Part shown: in pieces, positions 1-6,946 of the stretch
Numbering within the stretch: position 1 is the stretch's first letter
Layout of the letters: each line of letters opens with the position of its first letter
Assembly (NCBI GenBank): GCA_016783105.1
Contig: JADHXF010000028.1
Span: 1 to 19,354, forward strand
Reading direction: 5' to 3'
DNA: 19,354 nt
DNA from: Dehalococcoidales bacterium
GTDB lineage: Bacteria > Chloroflexota > Dehalococcoidia > Dehalococcoidales > RBG-16-60-22
Program-made: the position numbers and the translations under genes
The notes under the pieces: model-generated
What the model was told of the DNA's origin: nothing
Databases searched by the model: none
Seen by the model: only the letters and a program-made list of their open reading frames with translations

Positions 1-1
1 C

Positions 2-475
2 AACCATGCCATGATGAAAATAACGCTTTTTTTCTGCGCCGGGGCTATCCACGTTAAGACCCACTGCGATAAAGTCAGCGAACTCAACGGCATTGGCCGG
101 CAGATGCCTATCACCATGGCCGCCTTTGCCATCGCCTCGGTGGGGCTGGCCGGCATTCCGCCGGTAAACGGGTTTATCAGCAAATGGTACCTGGTGCAGG
201 GCTCATATGACGTCGGGCAGACAGTTTTCGTGGTCATTTTTTTGCTCAGCGGGCTGCTCAATGCCGGCTATTTCTTCAGCATCGTGGTGCGCGCCTTTTT
301 TGCCCCCTCGGATAAGTTCACCAGCTTTGGTGAGGCGTCAAAATTGATGGTTGTGCCGCTGGTGATGACCGCGGTGCTTTCTCTCCTGCTGGGGATTTTC
401 CCTGACCGCATCCCATACTTCTTCCAGCTTGCGTCAAGCGTCGCCCGGAGTGTTTTCGGGGGAGGTGGCCTGTGA
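2..475 (+). CDS. Antiporter-like proton-translocating membrane subunit (MrpD/NuoL-type), C-terminal part
   Basis: This is the 3' end of a gene that starts before the window; the open frame runs in from base 2 with no start in a sensible place. About 157 residues remain, nearly all hydrophobic. The first residues, NHAMMKITLFFCAGAI, match the conserved helix of the Proton_antipo_M family in which a lysine lies in the proton channel. They are followed by the family signature MPITMAAFAIASVGLAGIPP and then NGFISKWYL, which carries a second channel lysine. The family pumps H+ or exchanges Na+ for H+ in complex I, Mrp antiporters and membrane hydrogenases. The stop overlaps the next start by 4 bases (GTGA), so this belongs to a tightly packed operon. 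Family assignment is firm; which complex it serves cannot be told because the redox subunits are not in view. Confidence 0.88.
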   Translation, partial: NHAMMKITLFFCAGAIHVKTHCDKVSELNGIGRQMPITMAAFAIASVGLAGIPPVNGFISKWYLVQGSYDVGQTVFVVIFLLSGLLNAGYFFSIVVRAFFAPSDKFTSFGEASKLMVVPLVMTAVLSLLLGIFPDRIPYFFQLASSVARSVFGGGGL

Positions 476-708
476 AACGCAACTGGCTGATTGCCTCTGT
501 GGCCACACTGATTATCTTTATCATTCTTGACCTGCTGGTTGTAAGTGGACACGTGCATGTCACGTTCCCGTGGTCTCACGTACCCGGCTTCTTCTCTTTA
601 TTCGGACTTCTGGGATGCCTGGCGATAATTTATGGCGCCAAGCTGCTCGGCCACTACTGGCTACAGCGCGGCGAGGATTATTACGACAAAAATGATGAGC
701 ATGAGTAA
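472..708 (+). CDS. Small two-helix membrane protein in antiporter cluster
   Basis: This 78-residue protein lies between two antiporter-like subunits and overlaps both neighbours. The GTG start is supported by a GGAGG six bases upstream (461-465) and by the GTGA overlap with the preceding stop. It has a first hydrophobic helix at about residues 5-24, a short loop with His and Pro, a second helix at about 37-57, and a charged tail rich in Asp and Glu ending in DYYDKNDEHE. I recognise no domain. Its position suggests an accessory subunit of the same membrane complex, comparable in size to small Mrp or Nuo membrane subunits, but no homology to MrpC/NuoK or MrpF is evident by eye. The coding call is strong because of the overlaps; the role is inferred from position only. 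Confidence 0.8.
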   Translation: MKRNWLIASVATLIIFIILDLLVVSGHVHVTFPWSHVPGFFSLFGLLGCLAIIYGAKLLGHYWLQRGEDYYDKNDEHE

Positions 709-2452
709 TTTCCCACTGGCAATCATATACGTAATCGGGGCGGTGCTGCTGCTGGCACTGCCGCGGCGGATACGCTCTGCGTTCTGCCTGATAATCTCCG
801 CGGCGGCATTCGTTTTCCTGATTAATCTAGAAGTGGGAGCCAGCCTTAGCTTACCTTTCCTCAACTATGAACTTATGGTCTGCCGGGTGGACCGGCTGAG
901 CCTGGCTTTCGGCTACGTCTTTGTCATCATGGGTTTCCTTGGCGGTGTTTACGGCTACCACGTAAAAGATTCCATGCAACAGGTGGCGGCGCTGCTCTAT
1001 GTGGGAAGCTCGCTGGGGGTGGTCTTTGCCGGCGACCTGTTCACGCTCCTTTTCTTCTGGGAAATCATGGCCGTTTCCTCATTATTCCTCATCTGGGCCA
1101 GAAGGACGCTGGACGCCCGGAAAGCGGGGGTTCGCTACCTGCTGGTGCACGCCTTCGGTGGCAGTGCCCTCATGGCAGGTATCCTTTTACATCTACAACA
1201 GACCGGCTCTCTGCTCTTCACTCACTTTGATGGCGGCGTAGCCTCTTACCTCATCCTCCTCGCATTCGCGCTCAATGCTGCCGTACCGCCTCTGAATGGC
1301 TGGCTTCCTGACTCCTATCCAGAGGGGACGGTTACCGGCAGCGTTTTCCTGAGTGCCTTTACCACCAAAGTAGCCGTCTACGCCCTGGCTCGCGGCTTCG
1401 CCGGTCTGGAACTGCTTATGTGGGTAGGGGCAATAATGGCCGTCTATGGCGTGGTCTTCGCCTTCCTGGCCAACGACGGCCGGCGACTTCTCTCCTACCA
1501 CATCATCAGCCAGGTCGGCTACATGGTCTGTGGTGTCGGCATTGGCACCGCGGTCGCGGTAAACGGTGCCACCGCCCATGCCTTCGCCCATATTCTCTAT
1601 AAAGGCCTGCTGTTCATGGGAATGGGCACCGTTCTCTATGCCACCGGACGCAACAAGATGACCGAGCTGGGCGGTCTCTTCAAGAAAATGTGGCCCACCC
1701 TGATATTCTTCATGGTCGGCGCTTTCTCCATCTCCGGCGTTCCGCTTTTCAGCGGCTTTGTCAGCAAGTCAATGGTGATATACGCCGCGGAAGCGGCGCA
1801 TTTTGGCCTTGTTGTCCTATTGCTTAACCTGGCTTCCATTGGCACTTTCCTGTCCATCGGGCTGAAGCTGCCGTACTTTACCTGGTTCAGCACCAACCGT
1901 AACCTCAAACCAGAACCGGTGCCACCGGGGATGTACATCGGCATGGGGCTGACCTCCGCAATCTGCATCGCCATCGGTGTTTACCCGGCGCTGTTATATA
2001 ACCTGCTGCCTTTTGGGGTGCATTACCAGCCATATACCGCGCCACATTTAATCGAATCGATGCAACTGCTCATATTCACCGGGCTTGCTTTCTGGCTGGT
2101 GAAGAAAAAACTGCACACAGAGGCGACGATTACGCTGGATACGGACTGGTTCTACCGGCGGCCTTCGCGCTTCGCCTTCAATGTATTCAGTGTGTCCATC
2201 TGCGAGCTTTTTGGCGCTATTGAAAGCCTTTCGCTGCGCTTTGCCCGGTATCTGGTCAAGGTTGGTGACAACCCCGCAGGATATGCCATCGAGGCGACGA
2301 AAAGTATCAGTCATATTCTGCTCCGCACCGAAAAACCAACCCCGGAACCAAAGACGTTTAACCCTGACCGCTACCGGATACCGCTGGGATTAATGGTGCT
2401 CGTGGTACTTCTCGTCCTCCTGGTCATACTTGCCTGGGACTTCCTATTTTAA
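692..2452 (+). CDS. Antiporter-like proton-translocating subunit (MrpD/NuoM/NuoL family)
   Basis: This is a complete, highly hydrophobic protein of about 586 residues. Numbering is from the ATG at 692; ATGs at 695 and 701 are equally possible, and no well-spaced ribosome-binding site decides. The start overlaps the end of the 78-residue gene. Residues for ion transfer in the Proton_antipo_M family are visible: Glu124 in FFWEIMAVSS, Lys226 in FTTKVAVYAL, the HIISQVGYM helix, and His296 and Lys304 in HAFAHILYKG. A late lysine lies in FSGFVSKSMV. A C-terminal extension carries a DTDWFYRRP motif, as in longer NuoL, HyfB or MrpA-like subunits, and then a final membrane helix. Together with the upstream partial gene it gives two ion-translocating modules in a row, typical of Mrp-type antiporters, complex I-like enzymes or membrane hydrogenases. 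The partner redox enzyme is not in the window. Confidence 0.9.
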   Translation: MMSMSNFPLAIIYVIGAVLLLALPRRIRSAFCLIISAAAFVFLINLEVGASLSLPFLNYELMVCRVDRLSLAFGYVFVIMGFLGGVYGYHVKDSMQQVAALLYVGSSLGVVFAGDLFTLLFFWEIMAVSSLFLIWARRTLDARKAGVRYLLVHAFGGSALMAGILLHLQQTGSLLFTHFDGGVASYLILLAFALNAAVPPLNGWLPDSYPEGTVTGSVFLSAFTTKVAVYALARGFAGLELLMWVGAIMAVYGVVFAFLANDGRRLLSYHIISQVGYMVCGVGIGTAVAVNGATAHAFAHILYKGLLFMGMGTVLYATGRNKMTELGGLFKKMWPTLIFFMVGAFSISGVPLFSGFVSKSMVIYAAEAAHFGLVVLLLNLASIGTFLSIGLKLPYFTWFSTNRNLKPEPVPPGMYIGMGLTSAICIAIGVYPALLYNLLPFGVHYQPYTAPHLIESMQLLIFTGLAFWLVKKKLHTEATITLDTDWFYRRPSRFAFNVFSVSICELFGAIESLSLRFARYLVKVGDNPAGYAIEATKSISHILLRTEKPTPEPKTFNPDRYRIPLGLMVLVVLLVLLVILAWDFLF

Positions 2453-2491
2453 TACAGACATTGATTCTGGTCAGGCGGGCAGTATCAGGCA

Positions 2492-3478
2492 TCAAGCCAG
2501 TTGAAAGCTGTAATAAGCTCCCATCAGGAACAGCAACATCAGGGTAATATTCCACCAGCTGAGCCGGAAAACCCGCCGGTGCCGATGGCCCAGCCCGATA
2601 ATGAACACGGCTGTCATGAGCATCACGGTAAAAGCGGTGACCAGGTGGGTTTCGGAGACTGCGGCCAGTATCGGCCCTTTGGTATAGAGCAGGTCATCAA
2701 TGGAAATGATGGTCAGGTTGAACAGGTTGCTGCCAATCAGGTTGGCCACGGCCAGGTCTTTGGCCCCGATTCTCATGGCGGCAAAGGAAACGGTTATTTC
2801 GGGCAGGGTAGTGGTGAAGGCGAGGAAAACGCTGCCCACAAAACTCTGTCCCCATCCGTAGACTTCGGAGATTTCATCACCGATGAAGGCGAGCCAGAGA
2901 CCAGCGCCTATGATAAAGACAGCCGATATTGAGAAATGGAGATAGACATGCTTCAAAGACTTATCGGCATATTCAAACTCCGTTTGCTTCAGGGACGGGT
3001 GCTGTCGTTCATAGCGGTATAAGATGCGAGCGAAAAAGAGGTACAGCAGGACAATGAATGGCGTATACCAGCCAATCCAGCCTATGTCCATGATATGGAG
3101 TCTATGGCTTATCAGTATAAAGCCGGCGACAAAGAAGACCAGTAACAAACTGAATATACCGGTCAGGCGATGAGTCTTACCCACAACAGCCAGAATGGAG
3201 CCGTTGCGGTGAACCAGGTCAAGAAGAGCCAGGTTGAACAGGTTGAACATGTTGGCGCCGAGGATATTGCCTACGGTCAGGTCGGGGGCATCAACCAGGG
3301 TTACCGAACTTACCCCATTGAAAAGCTCGGGCATCGAGGTCAGCGCCGCAATGAGAATAAGGCCTATCCAGACGCCACCGAGGCCGGTTTTCTCGGCAAT
3401 TATGTCACCATATCGAGCAACTTTTCTGCCGGAAATAAAAATGACAACGACGCAGACGATGAATTTAATCCAGACCAA
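2492..3478 (-). CDS. Cation/Ca2+ exchanger, CaCA superfamily (YrbG-like)
   Basis: This is a 328-residue inner-membrane exchanger with about ten hydrophobic segments and the two inverted alpha repeats of the CaCA superfamily. Alpha-1 spans about residues 38-85 with ALTSMPE (Glu51) and GNILGANMFN. Alpha-2 spans about 213-257 with AFTTTLPE (Glu227) and ANLIGSNLFN. The two glutamates and the asparagines are the usual Ca2+/Na+ ligands. The family exchanges Na+ or H+ for Ca2+ across the membrane. A TTG start is chosen because an AAGGAG lies exactly 7 bases upstream and no ATG is available. The gene converges on the antiporter-like gene with about 40 bases between and appears to be transcribed alone from a promoter at 3502-3530. 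Family call is confident; ion specificity is not visible. Confidence 0.9.
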   Translation of the reverse strand: MVWIKFIVCVVVIFISGRKVARYGDIIAEKTGLGGVWIGLILIAALTSMPELFNGVSSVTLVDAPDLTVGNILGANMFNLFNLALLDLVHRNGSILAVVGKTHRLTGIFSLLLVFFVAGFILISHRLHIMDIGWIGWYTPFIVLLYLFFARILYRYERQHPSLKQTEFEYADKSLKHVYLHFSISAVFIIGAGLWLAFIGDEISEVYGWGQSFVGSVFLAFTTTLPEITVSFAAMRIGAKDLAVANLIGSNLFNLTIISIDDLLYTKGPILAAVSETHLVTAFTVMLMTAVFIIGLGHRHRRVFRLSWWNITLMLLFLMGAYYSFQLA

Positions 3479-3485
3479 TCAGTGT

Positions 3486-3491
3486 CTCCTT
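3486..3491 (-). promoter_or_regulatory. Ribosome-binding site fixing a TTG start
   Basis: On the minus strand the sequence reads AAGGAG, then seven bases, then TTG. The strong site at normal spacing decides in favour of the non-ATG start of the cation exchanger. Confidence 0.75.
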
Positions 3492-3501
3492 TGTCTATCT
3501 C

Positions 3502-3530
3502 ACTTTATTGACATGGTGGTTAAATGTCAA
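3502..3530 (-). promoter_or_regulatory. Sigma70-type promoter for the cation exchanger
   Basis: On the minus strand a perfect TTGACA (3530-3525) is followed after 17 bases by TAAAGT (3507-3502), a 4-of-6 match to the -10 box. Predicted transcription would start near 3496, leaving a leader of about 18 bases that just contains the ribosome-binding site. The -35 box is one arm of an inverted repeat, so access may be regulated. Confidence 0.5.
3508..3530. promoter_or_regulatory. Inverted repeat, operator-like
   Basis: A perfect 7-base inverted repeat, TTGACAT at 3508-3514 and ATGTCAA at 3524-3530, is separated by 9 bases. It overlaps the predicted -35 element of the exchanger promoter and lies just upstream of a plus-strand promoter, a normal place for a dimeric repressor site. 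Each arm also contains the consensus -35 hexamer, so the symmetry may partly reflect two outward-facing -35 boxes. Confidence 0.45.
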
Positions 3531-3533
3531 TAC

Positions 3534-3563
3534 TTGCGTTATTTGAGCCATGATGGTTATAAT
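3534..3563 (+). promoter_or_regulatory. Possible promoter upstream of tRNA-Arg/por
   Basis: A perfect TATAAT (3558-3563) lies 18 bases after TTGCGT (3534-3539), which matches only the TTG of a -35 box. It would give a longer leader reading through tRNA-Arg into the por genes. A second promoter closer to the tRNA makes this one optional. Confidence 0.4.
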
Positions 3564-3662
3564 AGGTCGGTTTTTGGAGTAAGCGAGATAGATGGTTGTT
3601 GATGGAAACCACCTAAATCAGCAATGTCCAGGTCATCCCCCTCGAACGACACGTTCCTTACC

Positions 3663-3692
3663 TTGTCCTTCAATTACCCACAGGGATATAAT
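3663..3692 (+). promoter_or_regulatory. Promoter of tRNA-Arg and probably the por operon
   Basis: TTGTCC (3663-3668, 4 of 6) is followed after 18 bases by a perfect TATAAT (3687-3692). The -10 ends 7 bases before the mature 5' end of tRNA-Arg, the expected distance for transcription starting at or just before the tRNA. No terminator is seen between the tRNA and porG, so the same transcript may include both. Confidence 0.6.
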
Positions 3693-3699
3693 AGTAGTA

Positions 3700-3772
3700 G
3701 CCCCTGTAGCTCAGGTGGATAGAGCACCAGCCTCCGAAGCTGGGTGCGGGCGTTCAAGTCGCCCCAGGGGCG
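3700..3772 (+). tRNA. tRNA-Arg(CCG)
   Basis: All four stems fold. The acceptor stem is GCCCCTG (3700-3706) with CAGGGGC (3765-3771). The D-arm is GCTC with GAGC. The anticodon stem is CCAGC with GCTGG (3727-3743), enclosing loop CTCCGAA. The T-arm is GGGCG, TTCAAGT, CGCCC (3748-3764). The anticodon CCG (3734-3736) reads CGG. The discriminator base is G at 3772 and the terminal CCA is not encoded, so it must be added after transcription. The gene ends 24 bases before the porG start. Confidence 0.95.
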
Positions 3773-3796
3773 CTTCAATGTTTTCAGGAGAGTGCA

Positions 3797-4363
3797 ATGA
3801 CGAAAAGTAAACTCACGGAAATCAGATGGCACGGTCGCGGGGGTCAGGGGGCTGTAACCTCAGCGGAGCTGGTTGCTCAGGCGGCTATCAGTGCTGGGAA
3901 GTATGCCCAGGCATTTCCCAGCTTCAGCCCGGAGAGGAGGGGAGCGCCGGTTCTGGCCTTCAACCGAATCAATCCGGACGAGCCCATCCGGACGCGGGCA
4001 GAGGTAGACCAACCTGATGTGGTCTTGATTATGGACCCCAGCCTTTTGTCTATTCTGGATGCAACTTCCGGATTAAAAGAGGGTGGTACGGTCATCATTA
4101 ACACCAAGAAATCTGTGGAACAGGTAAGAAAGGATTTCGGCATTAAAGCCCGGCTGGCCCTCGTGGATGCCAATACAATTGCCCAGGAGACATTGGGAGT
4201 TCTTATCGTCAACACAACGATGATTGGTGCCATGATAAAAGCGACCGGCGTTATTTCTTCGGAGTCTGTTAAAGAACCGTTTGAGAAACGCTTTGGGCGT
4301 CTGGCAGAGCGCAATGTAAAGGCAATGGAAAGAGCAGTCAAAGAAACGAAAATAGGAGAGTAG
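3797..4363 (+). CDS. porG: Pyruvate:ferredoxin oxidoreductase, gamma subunit
   Basis: This 188-residue protein is the gamma subunit of a four-subunit 2-oxoacid:ferredoxin oxidoreductase. It contains the family signature GRGGQGAVTSAELVAQAA near residues 13-30 and PSFSPERRGAPV near 41-52, and matches the usual length of 180-190. The gamma domain helps hold thiamine diphosphate and CoA in the cytoplasmic complex that converts pyruvate and CoA to acetyl-CoA, CO2 and reduced ferredoxin. The ATG has an AGGAG six bases upstream (3786-3790). It is the first gene of porG-porD-porA-porB, the arrangement known from archaeal and thermophile enzymes. Related enzymes for branched-chain 2-oxoacids share this domain; the beta subunit gives the better argument for pyruvate. 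Confidence 0.9.
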   Translation: MTKSKLTEIRWHGRGGQGAVTSAELVAQAAISAGKYAQAFPSFSPERRGAPVLAFNRINPDEPIRTRAEVDQPDVVLIMDPSLLSILDATSGLKEGGTVIINTKKSVEQVRKDFGIKARLALVDANTIAQETLGVLIVNTTMIGAMIKATGVISSESVKEPFEKRFGRLAERNVKAMERAVKETKIGE

Positions 4364-4369
4364 CTGGAA

Positions 4370-4687
4370 ATGGCCAAGGCAAAAACGAAGGAGAAACCGA
4401 GCACAAAAAGTGAATTGAGCTGGAAAGAAATCGAAATCGGCTGTTTTATCACCAAGCCGGGAAACTCCGTTGAAATCAGAACCGGTGACTGGAAGTCGCG
4501 CCGACCTGAGATCGACTTCGATAAATGCAATAAATGTACCCTCTGTTACTTCTACTGTCCCGAGGGATGTATCGCCAAAACCAAAGACGGGTATTTTGAA
4601 GCCGATTTATTCTATTGCAAGGGCTGTGGGATTTGCGCTACGGAATGTCCCAAAGACGCAATTACTATGGTCGAGGAGGAGAAATAA
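4370..4687 (+). CDS. porD: Pyruvate:ferredoxin oxidoreductase, delta (ferredoxin) subunit
   Basis: This 105-residue protein carries two [4Fe-4S] ferredoxin motifs. The first uses Cys53, Cys56, Cys59 and Cys63, with Cys67 close by. The second uses Cys83, Cys86, Cys89 and Cys93 in YCKGCGICATECPKDAI. The delta subunit relays electrons from the thiamine site to free ferredoxin. The N-terminal 40 residues are lysine-rich and lack cysteine ligands except Cys25. The gene begins 6 bases after porG and its stop overlaps the porA start by one base (TAATG), so translation is probably coupled. Confidence 0.93.
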   Translation: MAKAKTKEKPSTKSELSWKEIEIGCFITKPGNSVEIRTGDWKSRRPEIDFDKCNKCTLCYFYCPEGCIAKTKDGYFEADLFYCKGCGICATECPKDAITMVEEEK

Positions 4688-5862
4688 TGGCAAAGCGGGA
4701 AGGCCTGGAAGTATCGGTCGCCGTTGGCGATGCCGCCATGCTGTCCGATGTTGACGTTGTGTCCGCTTACCCGATAACCCCCCAGACACATATCGTGGAG
4801 CACCTGGCGGAGCTGGTGGCCAACGGTGAACTAAAAGCCGCCTATATACCGGTGGAATCGGAGCACTCGGCGATGAGCGCCTGCCTCGGTGCTGCCGCTG
4901 TAGGTGCCAGAACCTTTACCGCCACCGCTTCCCAGGGGCTGGAGCTGATGCATGAGGTGCTTTTTATTGCCTCGTCAATGCGATTGCCCATTGTTATGGC
5001 GGTGGCCAACCGCGCCCTCTCCGCACCCATCAGTATCTGGGGTGACCACTCCGATGTCATGGCAGCTCGGGATGTTGGCTGGATACAGATATTTGTGGAA
5101 AACGGTCAGGAATCAGTTGATAATGTCATCTGCGCCTTCCGTATGGGTGAAGATAAAAGAGTCCTGCTGCCGGTAATGGTTCACCTTGACGGGTTCCAGC
5201 TGACCCATGTCATTGAACCGATTGAGCTTCCAGATAAAAAAGATGTTGACCGATTCCTGCCGCCCTTCAAGTACCCCCTGCCGCTTGACCCGGCCAAACC
5301 GGTCACTATGGGAGCTCTGGGCTCGCCCTTCATCTATACCGAGGTAAAATGGGCGCAGGAGATAAATCTGGAGGCGGCAAAGGATGTTATCCTGGAAATC
5401 TGGCGGGAGTTTGGCAAAGCCTTCGGGCGCAATTATTCACCGGTAGAAAAATACCAGACCGACGGTGCCAAAGCCCTGCTGATGACGATGGGTAGTTACA
5501 GCGAAACGGCGATGGTCGCCGTGGACAAGATGAGAAATGACGGCAAGGAGGTGGGGCTACTCAAGCTCCGCCTGTGGCGCCCGTTCCCGTACGAAGAGCT
5601 GCGGGAGGCGGTAAAAGATGCCGAGATACTCATCGTGCTGGACAGGGCCATCTCTTTTGGCGGGCCGGGAGGTCCGGTCTGCTCCGAGATAAAAGCAGCT
5701 TTGTACGGGGGAGAGAAACAGCCGAAGATAGTTGGCTTCGTGGGTGGTCTGGGAGGCAGAGACATCTCTCCGTCCGGCTTTGAAGAAATGATTAACCGTG
5801 GCATTGAGATTGCCCGGACGGGAAGCAAACGAGAATTTGAAATCTATGGAGTGAGGGAATAA
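4687..5862 (+). CDS. porA: Pyruvate:ferredoxin oxidoreductase, alpha subunit
   Basis: This 391-residue subunit has an N-terminal pyrimidine-binding thiamine diphosphate domain and a transketolase C-like domain II. The signature YPITPQTHIVEHL begins at residue 28, and ESEHSAMSACLGAA followed by TATASQGLELMHEV matches the family closely. The C-terminal part contains LLMTMGSYSETAMVAVDKMR and ILIVLDRAISFGGPGGPV, typical of domain II. The open frame extends back to 4615 inside porD, but the ATG at 4687 is chosen because it follows a GAGGAGGAG site (4673-4681) and overlaps the porD stop by one base. It acts with porB in the cytoplasm to decarboxylate pyruvate. Confidence 0.93.
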   Translation: MAKREGLEVSVAVGDAAMLSDVDVVSAYPITPQTHIVEHLAELVANGELKAAYIPVESEHSAMSACLGAAAVGARTFTATASQGLELMHEVLFIASSMRLPIVMAVANRALSAPISIWGDHSDVMAARDVGWIQIFVENGQESVDNVICAFRMGEDKRVLLPVMVHLDGFQLTHVIEPIELPDKKDVDRFLPPFKYPLPLDPAKPVTMGALGSPFIYTEVKWAQEINLEAAKDVILEIWREFGKAFGRNYSPVEKYQTDGAKALLMTMGSYSETAMVAVDKMRNDGKEVGLLKLRLWRPFPYEELREAVKDAEILIVLDRAISFGGPGGPVCSEIKAALYGGEKQPKIVGFVGGLGGRDISPSGFEEMINRGIEIARTGSKREFEIYGVRE

Positions 5863-5864
5863 AG

Positions 5865-6809
5865 ATGGCAACAGCAGTTCATGGACCCGGCATAATTACG
5901 GAATTGGAGCCCTTCGCCCCCGGCCACCGCGCCTGCAGTGGCTGCGGTGAGGCATTAGCGGTGAGATTGGCCGCCAAGGCCATCGGCAACAACGCCATCA
6001 TCGTAAACGCTACCGGTTGCATGGAGGTAGTGGCCTCGCCGTTTCCCTATACTTCCTGGCGCATTCCCTGGATCCATACTCTATTTGAAAACACCGCTGC
6101 GGTAGCCTCTGGCGTCGAAGCCGGTCTGAAGTCAATGGAGAAAAAAGGTAAAACCCCTGAACGTAATATAAAAGTCGTGGCGTTGGCCGGCGATGGTGGC
6201 ACCAGCGATATCGGCTTGCAGGCACTATCCGGGGCCCTGGAAAGAGGACACGATTTCGTTTACATCTGCCTGGATAACGAGGCTTACATGAATACCGGTA
6301 TCCAGAGGTCGTCAGCCACACCTTACGGAGCCTCAACAAGCACTTCTCCAGCCGGTAAAGAGAGCCTGGGACAGGTAACCTGGAAAAAGAATATGCCCGC
6401 GATTGCCGTAGCCCATGACATACCGTATGTGGCCACGGCCTGCCCCACCTACCACCGCGACCTGATGAAAAAGGTTACCAAGGCAGTGGAAACCCCGGGT
6501 TCAGCCTATATACATATTCTGTCTGCCTGCCCGACGGGCTGGCGGTGCCCAACTGACGATGCAATTAAGGTTGGCCGGCTGGCGGTGAAAACGGGTATTT
6601 TCCCTCTGTACGAGGTGGAAAACGGGCAGTACAAGTTGAGCCTTAGCCTGAGCAAACTGGAACCGGTGGAAACTTACCTCAAGACACAGGGCAGGTTCCG
6701 ACACCTGACGGAAGGCACAATCAAGGAAATACAGGAGAGGGTAACCCTAGAGTACAAAAAATTGGTGGAACTAGCCAGCAAGTCAAGTGGTGAAGCATCC
6801 TCAGAGTAA
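5865..6809 (+). CDS. porB: Pyruvate:ferredoxin oxidoreductase, beta subunit
   Basis: This 314-residue subunit binds the thiamine diphosphate-Mg end of the cofactor and one [4Fe-4S] cluster. Likely cluster ligands are Cys24 and Cys27 in GHRACSGCGEA, Cys52 in ATGCMEVV and Cys222 in LSACPTGWRCP. The cofactor motif starts at GDGG (residues 109-112) and ends at Asn138 in LDNEAYMNTG. The stretch SPFPYTSWRIPWIHTLFEN and SSATPYGAST are characteristic of pyruvate-specific enzymes rather than branched-chain ones. It begins 2 bases after the porA stop and is the last protein gene of the operon; tRNA-Pro follows after 23 bases without a visible terminator. Confidence 0.93.
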   Translation: MATAVHGPGIITELEPFAPGHRACSGCGEALAVRLAAKAIGNNAIIVNATGCMEVVASPFPYTSWRIPWIHTLFENTAAVASGVEAGLKSMEKKGKTPERNIKVVALAGDGGTSDIGLQALSGALERGHDFVYICLDNEAYMNTGIQRSSATPYGASTSTSPAGKESLGQVTWKKNMPAIAVAHDIPYVATACPTYHRDLMKKVTKAVETPGSAYIHILSACPTGWRCPTDDAIKVGRLAVKTGIFPLYEVENGQYKLSLSLSKLEPVETYLKTQGRFRHLTEGTIKEIQERVTLEYKKLVELASKSSGEASSE

Positions 6810-6832
6810 CAGTTATGGTAATATTATAGTGG

Positions 6833-6910
6833 CGGGGTGTGGCGCAGCCTGGTTAGCGCGCATGGTTTGGGACCATGAGGTCGGAGGTTCAAATCCTCTC
6901 ACCCCGACCA
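6833..6910 (+). tRNA. tRNA-Pro(TGG)
   Basis: The acceptor stem pairs CGGGGTG (6833-6839) with CACCCCG (6900-6906), followed by discriminator A and an encoded CCA (6908-6910). The D-arm pairs GCGC with GCGC. The anticodon stem CATGG/CCATG encloses TTTGGGA, giving anticodon TGG (6868-6870), which reads CCA. The T-loop is TTCAAAT with GGAGG/CCTCT pairing. A TATTAT six bases upstream may be a -10 box, but no -35 is visible, so it may be read together with por. Confidence 0.95.
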
Positions 6911-6946
6911 TTACCCGTCTGAATTTTACAATCACTGCGTCCTGAC

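Noticed and set aside
3592..3810. A 72-codon open frame before porG
   Set aside because: It runs through the whole of tRNA-Arg and into porG, and its translation has no recognisable feature.
3877..4530. A 217-codon minus-strand open frame
   Set aside because: It is antisense to porG and porD, and hydrophobic stretches come from reverse reading of the coding strand.
3772..6910. tRNA-targeted genomic island at the por operon
   Set aside because: No integrase, no duplicated tRNA 3' end and no shift in composition were seen; the operon is a core metabolic one.
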